From NCBI GenBank assembly GCA_037953745.1, contig JBAKBP010004319.1, positions 1-64,000 of the forward strand: a stretch of DNA of 64,000 bases. Direction: 5' to 3'. Numbering within the stretch: the stretch's first letter is position 1; every line of letters starts with the position of its first letter. This stretch comes from Lithodes maja. Its lineage: Eukaryota > Arthropoda > Malacostraca > Decapoda > Lithodidae. Below, in pieces: positions 42,868 to 54,248 of the stretch. Below the pieces are notes generated by a model. It saw only the letters and a list, made by a program, of their open reading frames with translations, was not told the origin of the DNA and made no database searches. The position numbers were made by a program, and so were the translations under genes.

Positions 42868-43218
42868 CTGAGGGTGCAAAGGCGGCAGTATGTGTGGAGA
42901 ATGAGCAAAGCGAGTTCTTTGTTGATCTGAATGTTGGGTTGAAACAGGGATGTGTGATTTCCCTGTGCTTGTTTGCTGTATATGTCAAAGGCATTTGATA
43001 GAGTCTGGCATCAATCCTTATTGTCGAAGATGTCACACTACGGCCTTGCATCATTAGTTCCACTAATTTCTTCTTATCTTCATAACAGAAAAATATGTGT
43101 AATGGTAGATGGCCTTTATTCTCAATTTCACTCAATGAATGCTGGTGTTCCCCAGGGATCAGTTTTGGCCCCAATTCTGTTCCTCATTCATATCAATGAT
43201 CTCATATCTACCACTCAT

Positions 43219-44705
43219 CTATCTATCTATCTATATGCTCAGGCCCAATCCCCATTTTGGGGGTAGCCGACTCAAGACAGAGCAAGAACAGGGAAAACAC
43301 AAAAACAACATAAAACAAAAAATAAACACAGATAAAAAACACAAACTCACACACATCCAGGTCACCCAGGAGAAGACCCAGAGACCAGGGTTACCAAGGT
43401 CGCTCCAGCACTCCCCCAGCCCCTGACCACCCGGAGAGGTTCCGATCTCGGCAGGCAGACATGCAGCGGAGCCAAAGCCACAAGCCCTCCCACCACACTT
43501 CCAGGCACACCCTTCATATTAATCGTCCCCCCGGGCCAGGCGCCTGATGGACTATTATCTAGTCGAACTTGCGCCCGACCCCTTACTCCAAATGACCACG
43601 TGTTCACTCAACTATTCACAAGCATTCTCCATTCACTCCTGTCCACCACCACTTCCCCTGCCTGATCTATAGTCATTCCTCTATCATCCAAAGCCTTTCT
43701 TACACAGTCTCTCCATCTCAATGGGGGTCTTCCTGCCCTTCTATCTCCCCTTGTACCTGACTCACATATACTCTTTGTAAGCCTTTCATCTCCCATTCGT
43801 TCAACATGGCCATACCAGCTCAGCACCCTTCTGTCCACTCTGGCTGACAAATGTTCCTGCTGCCCCACTCTCCTACGTATCTCTTCATTCCTCAATCTGT
43901 CTCTACGAGTAACTCCACACATACTCCTCAAGCAGCTCATCTCCATCACATCCAGCCCTCTTTTCTCCTTTTTCTCCAGAGTCCATGTCTCAGCCCCGTA
44001 CATCACTGTTGGCACAACAATTCCTTGATACAGTGCACTTTTTACTTTCACTCCGAGATTTCTCGTCTTCCACATACTTCCCATTGCTCCGAAAACCTTC
44101 CTTCCTTCACACACTCTCTGTTTTACCTCCATTTCCATACCTCCACTCCTGCTTATCGTTCCTCCTAGATATTTAAAACACTCTACTTGTTCCAATATTT
44201 CCCCATCCAGCCTCACATCTAGATTCACCCTATGCTCTCCCCTATTACACACCATTACTTTACTTTTATTGACGTTCACCTTCAGTTTCCTCCTTCCACA
44301 AACCACACCAAACTCTTTGACTACCCGCTGCAGTTTCTCATCAGAATCCGCCACCAATGCTGTGTCATCAGCGAACAGCAACTGATTCAACTCCCAATCT
44401 CTACCATTCTTACCTACAAAACCCAATCCTCTTCCCATAGTTCTCCTTTTCACCTCCCTCACCACACCATCCATAAACATATTAAACAGCCATGGTGACA
44501 TTACACAACCCTGTCACAAACCTACCTTTACCTCAAACCATTCACTCAACTCACCATTTCCTACTCTCACACATGCTCTGCTCCCTTCATAAAAACTCTT
44601 AACTGCTTCTAACAAATTTCCTCCTATTTCATAAATCCTTAACACCTTCCACATTGCTTCACGGTCCACACGATCATATGCTTTTTCCAAGTCCATAAAA
44701 GCTCA
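43219..44705 (-). mobile_element. RTE_3: RTE-like element inside Jockey_2
   Basis: The 10-base duplication 'taccactcat' lies at 43209-43218 and 44706-44715. The 3' end, at the left, is (AGAT)n on the element strand. It is 5'-truncated. Family members here are RTE_3 and RTE_4. Their protein differs from RTE_1/RTE_2 but has the same layout. Confidence 0.9.
43608..44700 (-). pseudogene. RTE_3 reverse transcriptase C-terminal half
   Basis: It starts at 'MDLEKAYDRVDREAMWKVL' (first catalytic Asp). A Lys codon turned TGA breaks the frame just before 'QGCVMSPWLFNMFMDG', and the rest is open for about 297 codons with 'QLLFADDTALVADS', 'VMYGAETWTLEKKE', 'SWYGHVERMGDE' and 'RRAGRPPLRWRDC'. A single nonsense change is the only lesion seen, apart from 5' truncation. 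Confidence 0.88.
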
Positions 44706-46541
44706 TACCACTCATAATCCAATACATTCCTACGCTGATGACTCAACACTCCACAGTTCCTTCACATTTACCAATTCTTTCACCCAACCCGATCTTATAA
44801 ATTAAAAAATAAACACTGCAATTTCTCTGAACCAGGACCTTTCTAGAATTAATGGATGGGGACAAAAGAATCTAGTTTCCTTTAATGCACAGAAAACCAA
44901 GTACATTCAATTTTCTAACCAACAGAATCTCACTGACTCCCATATATTTTTTAATGATGTAAATATTCCCACTTCCCCTAGTATTGACATTCTCGGTGTA
45001 ACATTAACTACTAACTTGAGCTGGACACATTATGTTAGAAGCATTGCTAAGAATGCCTCTAAAAAACTGGGACTCCTGTACAGAGTTCGAGAATTCTTCA
45101 CTGACGAGCAGTTGGCCGTAATATATAAAAGTCATGTGCGTTCTCAGTTGGATTACTGTTCACCTCTGTGGGGTGGAAGTGGAGTGGTTGCATTGAGGCA
45201 GTTGGACAAAATTCAAAATAAAGCTATTAGATTAATCAATAACCCTGCAATCACACAGGACCTTCCTACATTATCCATACGAAGAAACGTTGCATCCCTT
45301 GCATTATTATACAGATATTTTCACAGCAATTGTTCCGAGGAACTTGCTTCAATTGTGCCGCCTCTCCACATCTTTCCCCGTAGAACTAGGGCAGCTGAGA
45401 GCGCCCATGAATTTACACTTTCTCCTCCACAATGCAGAACTTCTGCTTATCAGAATTCATTTATCCCCAGAGCTACTACTCTTTGGAATTCACTTCCCTC
45501 GAATTGCTTTCCACAAACTTACAATCTACAAATGTTTAAATCCAGTTGTTACAAACATTTTATGAATGGAGGATACCTTTAGGCACATGGACCTTTTCGT
45601 TTTATCTGTGTTTTTCCTTCCTCCGTTCATTGTCTCTTAAAAAAAAAAAAAAAAAATGTGGATGGAGTCATGAAAGAAATACAAGGAAGAGCAGTGGATG
45701 ATGGTGTATCGCTGATAAGGGAGGGATATGAATGGAAGTTACCTGTACTGCTGTTTGCTGATGATACAGTTATGATGAGCAATAATGAATGGGAGTTGCA
45801 GGGTCTGGTAAATATGTTTGAAACAGTGTGCGAAAAACGGAATTTGAAGGTAAATGCGGGGAAGAGCAAGGTTATGGTCTTCGAAAGGGGTGAAGCCACA
45901 GAGTGTGAGGTGAAGTTGAACGGTCAGGCTATGGAGATTGACAGCTCATTTAAGAATCTGGGCAGTGTGTTGAGTAAAGATGGGACTATGGATGAAGAAG
46001 TGCGGGAGAGGGTGCAACAGGGGAAGAGGGTTGTAGGAACGCTGAAAGCAGTAACAAGAAATAGGGTGGTTAGTATGGAAGTGAAGAAATCCTTGCATGA
46101 CAGTGTGGTAATCCTGGCACTGACTTACGGAAGCGAAGCATGGATGTTTAAGAAGAGATTCAGACCAAGAGTGAGAGGGGTGGAAATGAGTTACTTAAGA
46201 AGTGCGTGCGAAGTTACATGGAGGGATAGAAAGACGAATTAGGAAGTAAGAAGGAGGTGTGGTGTGGAGGTAGATATGCTGGAAAGTGTGAAAAGGAACA
46301 CCTTGAGATGGTTCGGTCATATGGAACATATGGGAAGCGAGAGAATGACTAAGTGTACGAGAGCGAGGTGGAAGGACAGAGGGGGAGAGGTAAACCGAAG
46401 GAGAGGTGGAAGGTTGGAGTGAGGAAGTATATGGATGAAGGCAGTGCTGGATGGGAGGAGGGGCATCGACTGACTGAGGACAGAGGTGCATGGGGGCGGT
46501 TCGTTCGTGGCCACCCCTTCGGGCAATAGATAGATAGATAG

Positions 46542-47128
46542 AACTTGGTTAATGAGTTTGTAAATCACCTAATTGCAGTATAACGGAGATAATATGTTGA
46601 AATGTTTACCCCCTTGGAAGGTACCGGTTCATGTGATTTCTGGATCTGGCCCATGGACTAGGAGATGCTGATCGTTTGGAAGTGTTGAGCATCTACTAGG
46701 TGCGGCACACTACCGCTGGGAATCGTGTTGGATAACGTGCCGATGAGATCAGCCTATAACGGTGGTACTGCTGGGAGAGCTGTGAATGGAGGAAGCCTTC
46801 TCCCCCGCTGCCCTCTCACAAAAGGATCTGAAATTACGAGAAAAATAGTAAAAATACCAACTCTTGTTGCAGTCTGAGGGTTTAAAATATTATACATACC
46901 AACAATGTAATGAAACAAACTATTTAGTTTTGACAATTTAAATGCACTCCCAGATTAGATACATTTATGAATAATAGACATGTATTCTTATGATTGCCTT
47001 GGACACCCAAAGGTGGCTGTGGAAACAGAAACAAATAAATGTTATTGTTATACCATCTATCACTTAATTTTGTTTTTTTTACTTTAGCTTAATTATTTTT
47101 CTAATAGTAGCCATTGTAATAATAATAA
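46542..47128. other. No gene recognised
   Basis: Low-information, mostly AT-rich sequence between RTE_2 and the Helitron. The right part may be an inverted, diverged continuation of the Gypsy_2 LTR head (see 47642-47795), but the match weakens leftward. Confidence 0.35.
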
Positions 47129-47641
47129 CTAGCAGGGGTACCCGGCGTTGCCCGGGTAATAATACTGTACCACCATAATCACCATCACTACTACCACCAC
47201 TACTACTACTACTACAATAATCACTATCATCAATCACTACTACCACAATCATCACAATACTACTACTACCATAATCACCGGCCTCGACCTCCCTGTGCCT
47301 CATTAAACGGCGACCTCGATTTCGGCCGCTAAATGACCTCCGATTTTGGATCTGACCTCATCCATTCCCCCATTTTGGGGGGCTGCGAACAACTTTTGTT
47401 CCATACACCTTTTCGATCGGAGGCCTTCTTTTGCCCCAAACGGCCATTTTTTTTCATTTTTTGTTTCAATTTTTTTTCAATTTCGGCCTCGAAACGACCT
47501 CCGATCGTGGCCTCGCCCCCTCTATGACCTGACCCAGGTCAATTGACACCCACATGCAAAGTTTCAGCTCCCCAGGTCCAAAACTGCGGCCGCCTATTAA
47601 GAACGCACAGACAGACACACAAACTGATTTAATAATATAGA
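47129..47641 (-). mobile_element. Non-autonomous Helitron
   Basis: On the minus strand it starts TCTATATTATTAAATC and ends CTAG. The hairpin 'cccgggcaacgccgggt' lies about a dozen bases before that end, which is the Helitron 3' signature. It sits between A (47128) and T (47642), the expected AT target. At 513 bp it has no Rep/helicase, so it would depend on an autonomous relative. Confidence 0.88.
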
Positions 47642-47795
47642 TTTAAGTGAATAAACTATATTGCAAACCATATTTCGATATTATCTATATCCCTACTGTC
47701 TTCCTTATATGTATTTGTGTTAATTCAGATATTCCAGTCTCGAAAGAACTCACCCAAACTAATAGCTAAACCTGAATAAAATCAGGGCACAACAG
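47642..47795 (+). repeat. Inverted Gypsy_2 LTR head
   Basis: The reverse complement reads 'tgttgtgccctgattttatt', then 'gagttctttcgagactgg', 'acaaatacatata' and 'agtttattcactta', matching 60775-60930 in order. It is inverted relative to the rest of the left LTR and joins, at 47796, a segment equivalent to 61733 onward. Confidence 0.75.
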
Positions 47796-48898
47796 TTTCT
47801 GTAGATGTGTAGAACACTAGCTGCTTGTAGTCTTCTGAGTCTCCGTAGCCCGTCTAGGTTGGCCGGTCGTGTGAAGTAGGTTTCAGATGGGTTAATGGGC
47901 TTGAGGTCTTAAATGTGGATTCATAACTTATAATTAAACGTTGGGCACCACATCAGACTAACGCGAGTATCCAGAGCCTATAGCTTTACTGTTGATACTC
48001 GTATATCCTGACCGCTATATCAACCGTTGATAAAATTCCGTTGGAGTGCTCTTGGAGTAGGGTCTTAAATATAGTGCCTCAGTTATGACGAAATAGCACT
48101 ATATCGGACTAACGCAAGAAGACTTTAATAATTGTTTTCTTGTCTGTCTCTGACCGTTATAAGAGGTTCAAGGAATCCGGGGCGGTGTTTAAACCTTTTA
48201 GTTGCAAAGTCTAATGGTGTGCCACAGACAAAATGCACCTAGGACTTGTGTCTGCAGAGTCCCTGTGAGGGTGTCTCGCCAAGCCCTTCTAACACAAGTG
48301 ACTGTGGTATGCCAAGATCACTTGCGAGAAGCGGGAGTGTTTACTCTGGTCAGGTCAGGTATTCCTGCTATCAGTAACATGTAATCTGATACTACCTGTT
48401 TCATGGTCGGATTGTCGGCGACTAAACTGGCTCCCCCTCCGGGTTCTTACTTGGAGGGTGGGTGGCTAGACACCCTGCAGGACTAAAAGCAATACCTGTC
48501 AAAGGGCGGATGAACTATATTTTAGTCAACGGCCATCTAGCAAACCTATGGTATTTTATCATGATGGATGTTTAGGATGCTGCCATAGCCTGCACCAAGG
48601 TCTTCCATTGTCAGTTTTCATCCATCCCTGCTGTTTGGTGCTATACAGCAACTTTCCTTCCTTTCCCTGCAATCTCCTGGGTTTGTTTCCCCACGGTGGT
48701 TAGCAGGCCAATAAGGAAGACTTTTGAGTCTGGTGGATTTTCAGGAGCCCTGGCATTCTTTTTCTGTTTCTCGTCTTTTCTAAACAAATAAAATCCACCG
48801 CTACTGCTCCCCCCTGGATATGGTGTCTTTGGGGCTTGTTTTATACCTTACCCAGATGTGATGGCTCCGTCTGGGTCTACCTGTTTATATCCATCTTT

Positions 48899-51724
48899 AT
48901 GTATTTGTGTATGGATTGCTTTCAACTTTTTCTGTTTTTGTTTCTACTTTTGTCCGGTGATATAGAAGTTAATCCCGGTCCTCACAGACAACCTGTTACA
49001 AGTTGTCGTGTATTTTATTCTAATATTCGTGGTCTCTATAAGAACATCAAGGATCTTACATTGGCATCTGTTGATTATGATATTGTCTTTTGTTCTGAAA
49101 CCATTGTCTCTGGTTATAGAGATTATTCTGAACTTCTTATACCTAACTTCGGTAAACCAGTTCTTATTCGGCGTGATTCTATTCCCCGTGCTCGTGGAAT
49201 GAGCTTCTATATTAGATCTGGGTATAATGCTCAGCACTTAACTAAGCATATTTGTAAATGCCATGAGATGCAGTTAGTTAAAGTTTCCAGCAAGTATCAT
49301 AATCATTACATTTTTAGCCTGTACAGAAATCCTGATGTTAACAATGACATATATGACTGCCTCTTAACAGCCATGGCTTCAATACAGTCTGTAGATGTCA
49401 AATAATCCTTTATTTTTGTTGGTGATGTCAATGCGCATCATCAAGAGTGGTTGAACTCGGTCTCTCCAACTAATAGAAATGGTCTTGCTGCATTGGATTT
49501 TGCAAACTTATCTGGTTGTGAACAGCTAATCCAAGGACCTACTCATATGTCTGGAAATTGTCTTGATCTAGTACTAACAGATATTCCTGGCGTTGTAGAA
49601 ACCTCTGTTCTTGTACCTGTTGGCACTTCCGACCACAATGCCATCATGTGTAAAATTAATCTTGATTTTTCTGTTCCTGATATTACTCTCTCACGTAAAG
49701 TCTACCTTAAATCCCGGGTTAACTGGGACAACGTTTGTAATGATGTTTGTAATATTGAGTGGAATCACATACTAAGATCTCATGACCCGGTTTCAGCTCT
49801 CAACAATTCCCTTCTTGGTATCCTTCGCAAAAGAGTTCCATCAAAAACAATTAAGTCTCGTATCAGGGATAAAGCATGGTTTAATCATGACTGCAAGCGT
49901 GCATTTGATGACCCCCTTGCATTGGGAAAATTATGTTTTTAAAAGGGCAGCTGCGCAGAGAGTTTATGATGGTGCTGAGAGGGATTATAACTCCCATCTT
50001 CAGGATGTTCTGGCAGGAGCTACACAGCCTCATAAATGGTGGTCCGCTTTGAAATCCTCTTTATTTGGAATAGATTCCTCCATGCCTCCTCTTTGTGATT
50101 CTGATGGCTCCATCTCTTTTGATCCATTATCGAAGGCCAATATTCTATCTAATATTTTTATTAATAAGCAGAGTAATCAGGAACTGTCTTTGCCATTGAC
50201 ATGTTTCCCTAGACCCAACCTCAATTCAATGGCATTCAAATCAGCTGAACTGAAAAGGTACTTACCTATGGTGGCACAGACCCGGATGGGTTTTTCCCTC
50301 TCTTTTTTAAAAAGGTTGCAGTGGTCTTGGCACCTAAATTGGCCGTGGTGTTTAGGTTGCTTTTGAAATCAGGTAGTTTTCCTCTTTGCTGGTGTAAGGC
50401 TATTATCACTCCTATTCCAAAGGGAAATACTGCCTCATCATCTCCTACTGACTATCGCCCTATCTCCATTACACCTATCCTATCCAAGCTCTATGAGAGG
50501 CTTTTGTCCAGACGCCTTTCCTCTTATTGTAATAGTCATAATTTGATACCAAACTCACAGTTTGGTTTTCGTAAGGGACTGGGTACATGTGATGCGCTTC
50601 TGACACTCACCCATGACTTGCAATCTTCATTGGACCAGGGACATGAGTCTCGTGTCGTGGCTATTGACTTTAGTTCTGCTTTTGATTTAGTCAACCATAA
50701 AGCACTTCTGTATAAGTTACAGCTCATCGGTATTGGTGGCAATTTTTTAAGGATCTTTCAAGATTTTTTGACGAAAAGATCTCAGTCTGTGGTCATTGAT
50801 GGGTGGCATTCCCCTTCTGTTACTGTTGTTTCTGGTGTTCCACAAGGCAGTGTCCTTGGGCCTTTGCTTTTTATTATTTTTACTGCTGACCTGTGTTACG
50901 AGCTTGAAAATAAACTAATCTCCTATGCTGATAATACAACTTTATATGCGTTAATTCCATCACCAATAGATCGACACACAATTGCTACTGCTCTGAATAG
51001 GGATTTAGCCAAAATTACATCATGGTGTGAACTTTGGGGCACGAAACTTAATGCTAGTAAAACACACTCCATTATCATCAGCAGATCTCGTACCTTGGAT
51101 CCTCCCCATCCTTATCTACAAGTTTCTGGTAAGGAAATTGAGAATGTGGATACTCTGCGTTTGTTAGGAATTACTCTTGATCCCAAACTTACTTTTGAAA
51201 AGCATATTCGTTCTTTCTCCTCTTCCATTTCCCAAAAAATTGGTCTGCTTCGCAAGGTTTATAAAACATTTGCTTGTGACGCCACAGTTATCAAGTCTTT
51301 TTATGCTTTTATTTTGCCACATTTCGAGTACTGCTCACCTGTCTGGTTGTCAGCAGCTGACTGCCATCTCAAGTTGCTTGACAGGTCGCTAAATTCCATC
51401 AGTTTTATTCTACCTCATTTGTCTCTTGATCTGTGTCATCGACGTAAAGTTGGTGCCCTTAGTCTTTTATTTAAAGTTTTTAACAACCCTCAGCATCCCT
51501 TACATGGGGTTCTGCCTGGACCCTATGTCCGGGCTTGTGCAACTAGATTCACAAGCAATCTTAATGATCTTGCCATGAGCCGTGTAAATTTTTCTACTAC
51601 ACAGTTTTCACGGTGTTTTGTGCCAGCCATGGTTGACTTGTGGAATAAGTTGCCAAATGAGCTAGTCAATTCAGCTCATATCTTAATTTTTAAGTCTAGA
51701 GTTAATGCTTTTTTGCAGCATTAA
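48899..51724 (+). pseudogene. CR1/L2-like ORF with N-terminal 2A motif
   Basis: The best start is the ATG at 48899 (MYLCMDCFQLFL). A very hydrophobic segment of about 17 residues is followed at once by SGDIEVNPGP. Then comes an AP endonuclease ('VFYSNIRGLYKN', 'VFCSETIVSG', 'FVGDVNAHHQEW', 'VGTSDHNAIM') and RT ('SPTDYRPISITPILSKL', 'VVAIDFSSAFDLVNHK', 'VSGVPQGSVLGPLLF', 'SYADNTTLYA'). Lesions: TAA at 49403-49405, a frameshift near 49910, another near 50290-50320, and YADD changed to YADN, which removes a catalytic Asp. From 50321 it is open to the native stop at 51724. It was once a single-ORF element. Confidence 0.9.
48953..48982 (+). other. 2A-like translational recoding motif
   Basis: The codons spell SGDIEVNPGP, matching the D(V/I)ExNPGP consensus at which ribosomes skip the Gly-Pro bond, here between 48979 and 48980. 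Such motifs are known at the N-terminus of ORF2 in several invertebrate non-LTR elements. Activity is not shown by sequence alone. Confidence 0.85.
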
Positions 51725-51952
51725 TTCTAATGTTTAAACTTATTTTATTATATTTTATTGTATTATATTTATACTTGATATCCTCCACTGCATAATATGT
51801 TATCTGTGTTTAATATGTGTATATGTACAGTATACAGTATATGTTTTTATTTTTTCCTAAGTTGCTGTAGTCTCTCTCCAGTGCCTCCGGGTGTTTTGTG
51901 TGGATTAATCTTGATGGTGTTTCTGCACCCTGGTTGGAGACTTCGGCATCTC

Positions 51953-51999
<47 letters not shown>

Positions 52000-52670
52000 G
52001 ACTGTTGAGGTGCTATGGTATGCATGTGTAGCTCAACTTCTACTATCAAAAGTATAACCTATGAAAAGGCGTCTATGTTAACCACTGGTATGCCAGTGGT
52101 AACAAGGCTCTTTTTTATAGGACACTTGTGAGCTCTCAATAGTAAAACACTGAGGGCTATGGTATGCCTGTGCACCTAAGTCTTCCACTATGGAAAGCGT
52201 AACCTAGGAGAAGGCGACAATGTTAGTTACCGGTATACCAGTAGTAACAAAGTTCCTTTTCACAAGACACTTGTGAACTCTCTATAATAAAAATGTTGAG
52301 ACTTAGGTATGCCTGTTACCTCAACTTTTTCACTGTGGAAAGTGTAACCTAAGAGAAGGCGTCATTGTTAGTTACTGGTATGCCAGTAGTAACAAAGATC
52401 CTTTTATAGGACACAGTTACCATAACTACAATAATAAATGTTGAAGGGCTATGGTATGCCTGTGTCCTTCAACTTTAATACTGTCGATACAGCCTACTAG
52501 AGGCCTCGATGTTAACTGATGGTATGCCACAATTAACAACGATCCCTTAATAGGATTTTTACTCGCAGACAATATGGACTTCGGTAAGCCGTTTATCCAA
52601 CTGAATGGGAGGGTAATCTTGAGGTTTCTCAATGTGGTATGCCAGTGATCGAGAAGCCTCAAAATTGCTT
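52000..52670. repeat. GGTATGCC hairpin array, left LTR copy
   Basis: GGTATGCC or a one-base variant lies at 52017, 52087, 52161, 52232, 52306, 52377, 52453, 52521 and 52636, with a tenth at 48306 before the CR1/L2-like insertion. Each is embedded in a short inverted repeat. Type A arms look like GTTGAGG and CCTCAAC. Type B arms look like GTTACTGG and CCAGTAGTAAC. A and B alternate in a unit of about 145 bases. This matches 62715-63435 in the right LTR. Confidence 0.9.
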
Positions 52671-53056
52671 ACTTCCTTCAGATTTCCCTGACATAGTATT
52701 CGCAACTACTGAGGGTTACCCGGCCACCCTTTGAGGAGGGCAAGGGCGTGAGCGTGCACTCTCTGTTAGGACAGGAAGTCCTTCTTGTCCTAGGGGGAGG
52801 TCGACATCCTTTACTTTAATTAATAACTCTACTATACTTGAGGATATTACAATGGTGGTATTTTATGTAGACAGGACTCAAGCCAAGGCTTATTTGGATT
52901 TACAGATCAACAGGCAGGGGTCATGAGGTTGTGGAGATAATTAACTTTTGTTCAAGGTGTTAAGGTTCTTGGGCTTCAAACTTTGAGTTGGAAAATTCAG
53001 GGTGAAGGTGTCAAAATAAAAGTGAGTTTTTTTATGCGCATCAAGGTATTTCATCT

Positions 53057-53273
53057 ACTCGCCGGCCTACCAACCTTCCAGAATCAGAGCACACGTATAG
53101 ATACACATCTCGTATATACTTATACTCATGTTATACTTAGGATTGATATCAGGGATAGATTAACAGTTTAGTTATATTTTTATCTGAAAACTGGTAAGTG
53201 AGGGGTTTCTTTATATACGAGATGTGTATCTATATGTGTGCTCTGATTCTGGAAGGTTGGTAGGCCGGCGAGT
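53057..53273. repeat. 62-bp near-perfect inverted repeat
   Basis: Arms 53057-53118 and 53212-53273 are reverse complements with one mismatch ('cacacgtatag' against 'cacacatatag'), separated by 93 bases. The outer tips are ACTCGCCGGCC and GGCCGGCGAGT. It may be a foldback MITE, or part of the LTR that forms a long hairpin. Confidence 0.95.
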
Positions 53274-53389
53274 TCATGTTGGTACTCTCGGGAGCTTGGG
53301 GATTAGCTGAGAGACGTGAAGGCGAGGGTGCGCACAATAGACTCGAGAATAAGGACTTGTCTTAGTGAAAATAAAAAGGTATGAAAGAA

Positions 53390-54065
53390 GGGAATGTGGT
53401 TTGTTTACTAGGAGAATAGCTTAGTGACGAGAAGGCATGTGCATATGTGTGTTGGAGAAAAATAAGTTAAAGAGTTTTTGCTTAAGTAAAAAGCCTGGCA
53501 AAACGTCATATTATAGTTGGTTGTATTATTCGTTTTGCAGGATCGTGAAAAGGGTTTTGACATATTTGGAAAACAGGATTTCGTTATAGGGCATCCTTTG
53601 TATATATTAACATCGTAATAGTAGGTATAGTAACCTTCTTAACATGAACACTGGTGACCCACTAGGACTGATGTTAGTAGGTCGAATTATTAAGGATTGA
53701 TATAAAAGACACGAAAGAATATAATGTGGTTTGTTTACTAGGAGAATAGTTTAGTAATGAGAAGGCATGTGAATATGTGTGTTGGAGAAAAATACGTAAA
53801 AGAGTTTATCTGTTTGGTAGGATATGGTTCTTGCATAAGTAAAAACATGCATATATTAACATCATAATGGTAGGTATAATAACCTTCTTAATTTTAACAA
53901 TCTGGTGACCTACTAGGGTTGATGCTAGTAGGTCGAACATTAAGGGTTTATATAAAGACGCGAAGGAAGGTAATGTGATATGTTTACTAGGAGGATAGCT
54001 TAGGAATGAGAAGACATGGAAATATATGTGTTGGAGAAAAGTGAGTAAAAGAGTTAATCTGTGTG
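53390..54065. repeat. Three-copy tandem repeat in the LTR
   Basis: 'tttactaggag.atag.ttag' followed by 'gagaag.catg' and 'tgtgttggagaaaa' recurs near 53402, 53734 and 53983. A linked segment, 'taacatc.taat.gtaggtat' then 'ggtgacc', recurs near 53609 and 53869. The second of these contains a 10-bp palindrome GACCTACTAG / CTAGTAGGTC (53907-53934). Confidence 0.85.
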
Positions 54066-54248
54066 TATGTGATGGTCAGGGTTTTGACATATCTATAATA
54101 ATAATACGTTATGGATTATATTTTGCTTATTTTAATAATATGCAACATGGAATAATTATACTACATAGATAGGTAACTTATCGTACAAAAACATGGGTAA
54201 TGATATCGAATTAGAGAACTTTGTTTATGTGATTCTTTCTCTGATTGA

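Larger units (their letters stand above)
42986..45582 (+). pseudogene. Jockey_2 reverse transcriptase
   Basis: Begins inside RT motif A ('KAFDRVWHQSLLSKM'), then 'AGVPQGSVLAPILFLIHIND', then after the RTE_3 gap 'SYADDSTLHS' with both catalytic Asp. One TAA near 44804 ('QPDLIN' stop 'KINTA') breaks the frame. The C-terminal part is open to 45582 ('VRSQLDYCSPLWGG', 'DKIQNKAIRLINN', 'ATTLWNSLPSN'). Confidence 0.85.
42986..45656 (+). mobile_element. Jockey_2: Jockey-like element split by RTE_3
   Basis: Segments 42986-43218 and 44706-45656 form one 5'-truncated element ending in 18 A (45639-45656). RTE_2 resumes at the next base. Across the RTE_3 insertion the frame runs from 'HINDLISTTH' into 'NPIHSYADD' without loss. 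The RTE_2 target is restored exactly when the element is removed. Confidence 0.9.
40579..46527 (+). pseudogene. RTE_2 reverse transcriptase remnants
   Basis: RT motifs match RTE_1 piece by piece: 'WKTGIIVPLYKGKG' in the first segment, 'NVGLKQGCVISLCLF' in the second, and 'LLFADDTVMMSN' with 'KRNLKVNAGKSKVMVF' in the third. Breaks include one extra T near 40810 that shifts the frame, a 6-base loss around the first catalytic Asp (RTE_1 'MDLEKAYDRVD' reads 'INMENDRVD'), a TAG at 46240-46242, and frameshifts near 46350. Clearly dead. Confidence 0.88.
40579..46541 (+). mobile_element. RTE_2: RTE-like element split in three
   Basis: Segments 40579-41005, 42870-42985 and 45657-46541 line up consecutively with RTE_1 (5995-7441) and leave no gap when the intervening DNA is skipped. 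The first interruption is CR1_2 and the second is Jockey_2. The 3' end is again (ATAG)n after 'cttcgggcaa'. The element is 5'-truncated within the RT region, slightly shorter than RTE_1. Confidence 0.9.
48348..51990 (+). mobile_element. CR1/L2-group element, nearly full length
   Basis: The unfilled site is seen at 62766-62775, where 'ttactct' runs directly into 'taataatagactg'. The element is about 3.64 kb with a leader of about 550 bases, one long ORF and a 3' UTR of about 230 bases. It ends in an (AAT)n run that merges with the target. I see no separate ORF1 in the leader. The 3' UTR contains 'gttggagacttcggcatc'. Confidence 0.88.
47796..54248 (-). repeat. Gypsy_2 left LTR (3' LTR), interrupted
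   Basis: 47796-48347 matches 61733-62126 and 62609-62767, and about 51990-52867 matches 62768-63643, so this is one LTR split by the CR1/L2-like element. From 52868 to about 54248 there is no partner in the window, because the right LTR is cut there by another insertion. It holds the hairpin array, a 62-bp inverted repeat and a three-copy tandem repeat. The inner boundary near 54248 is estimated from where coding begins. Confidence 0.7.
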
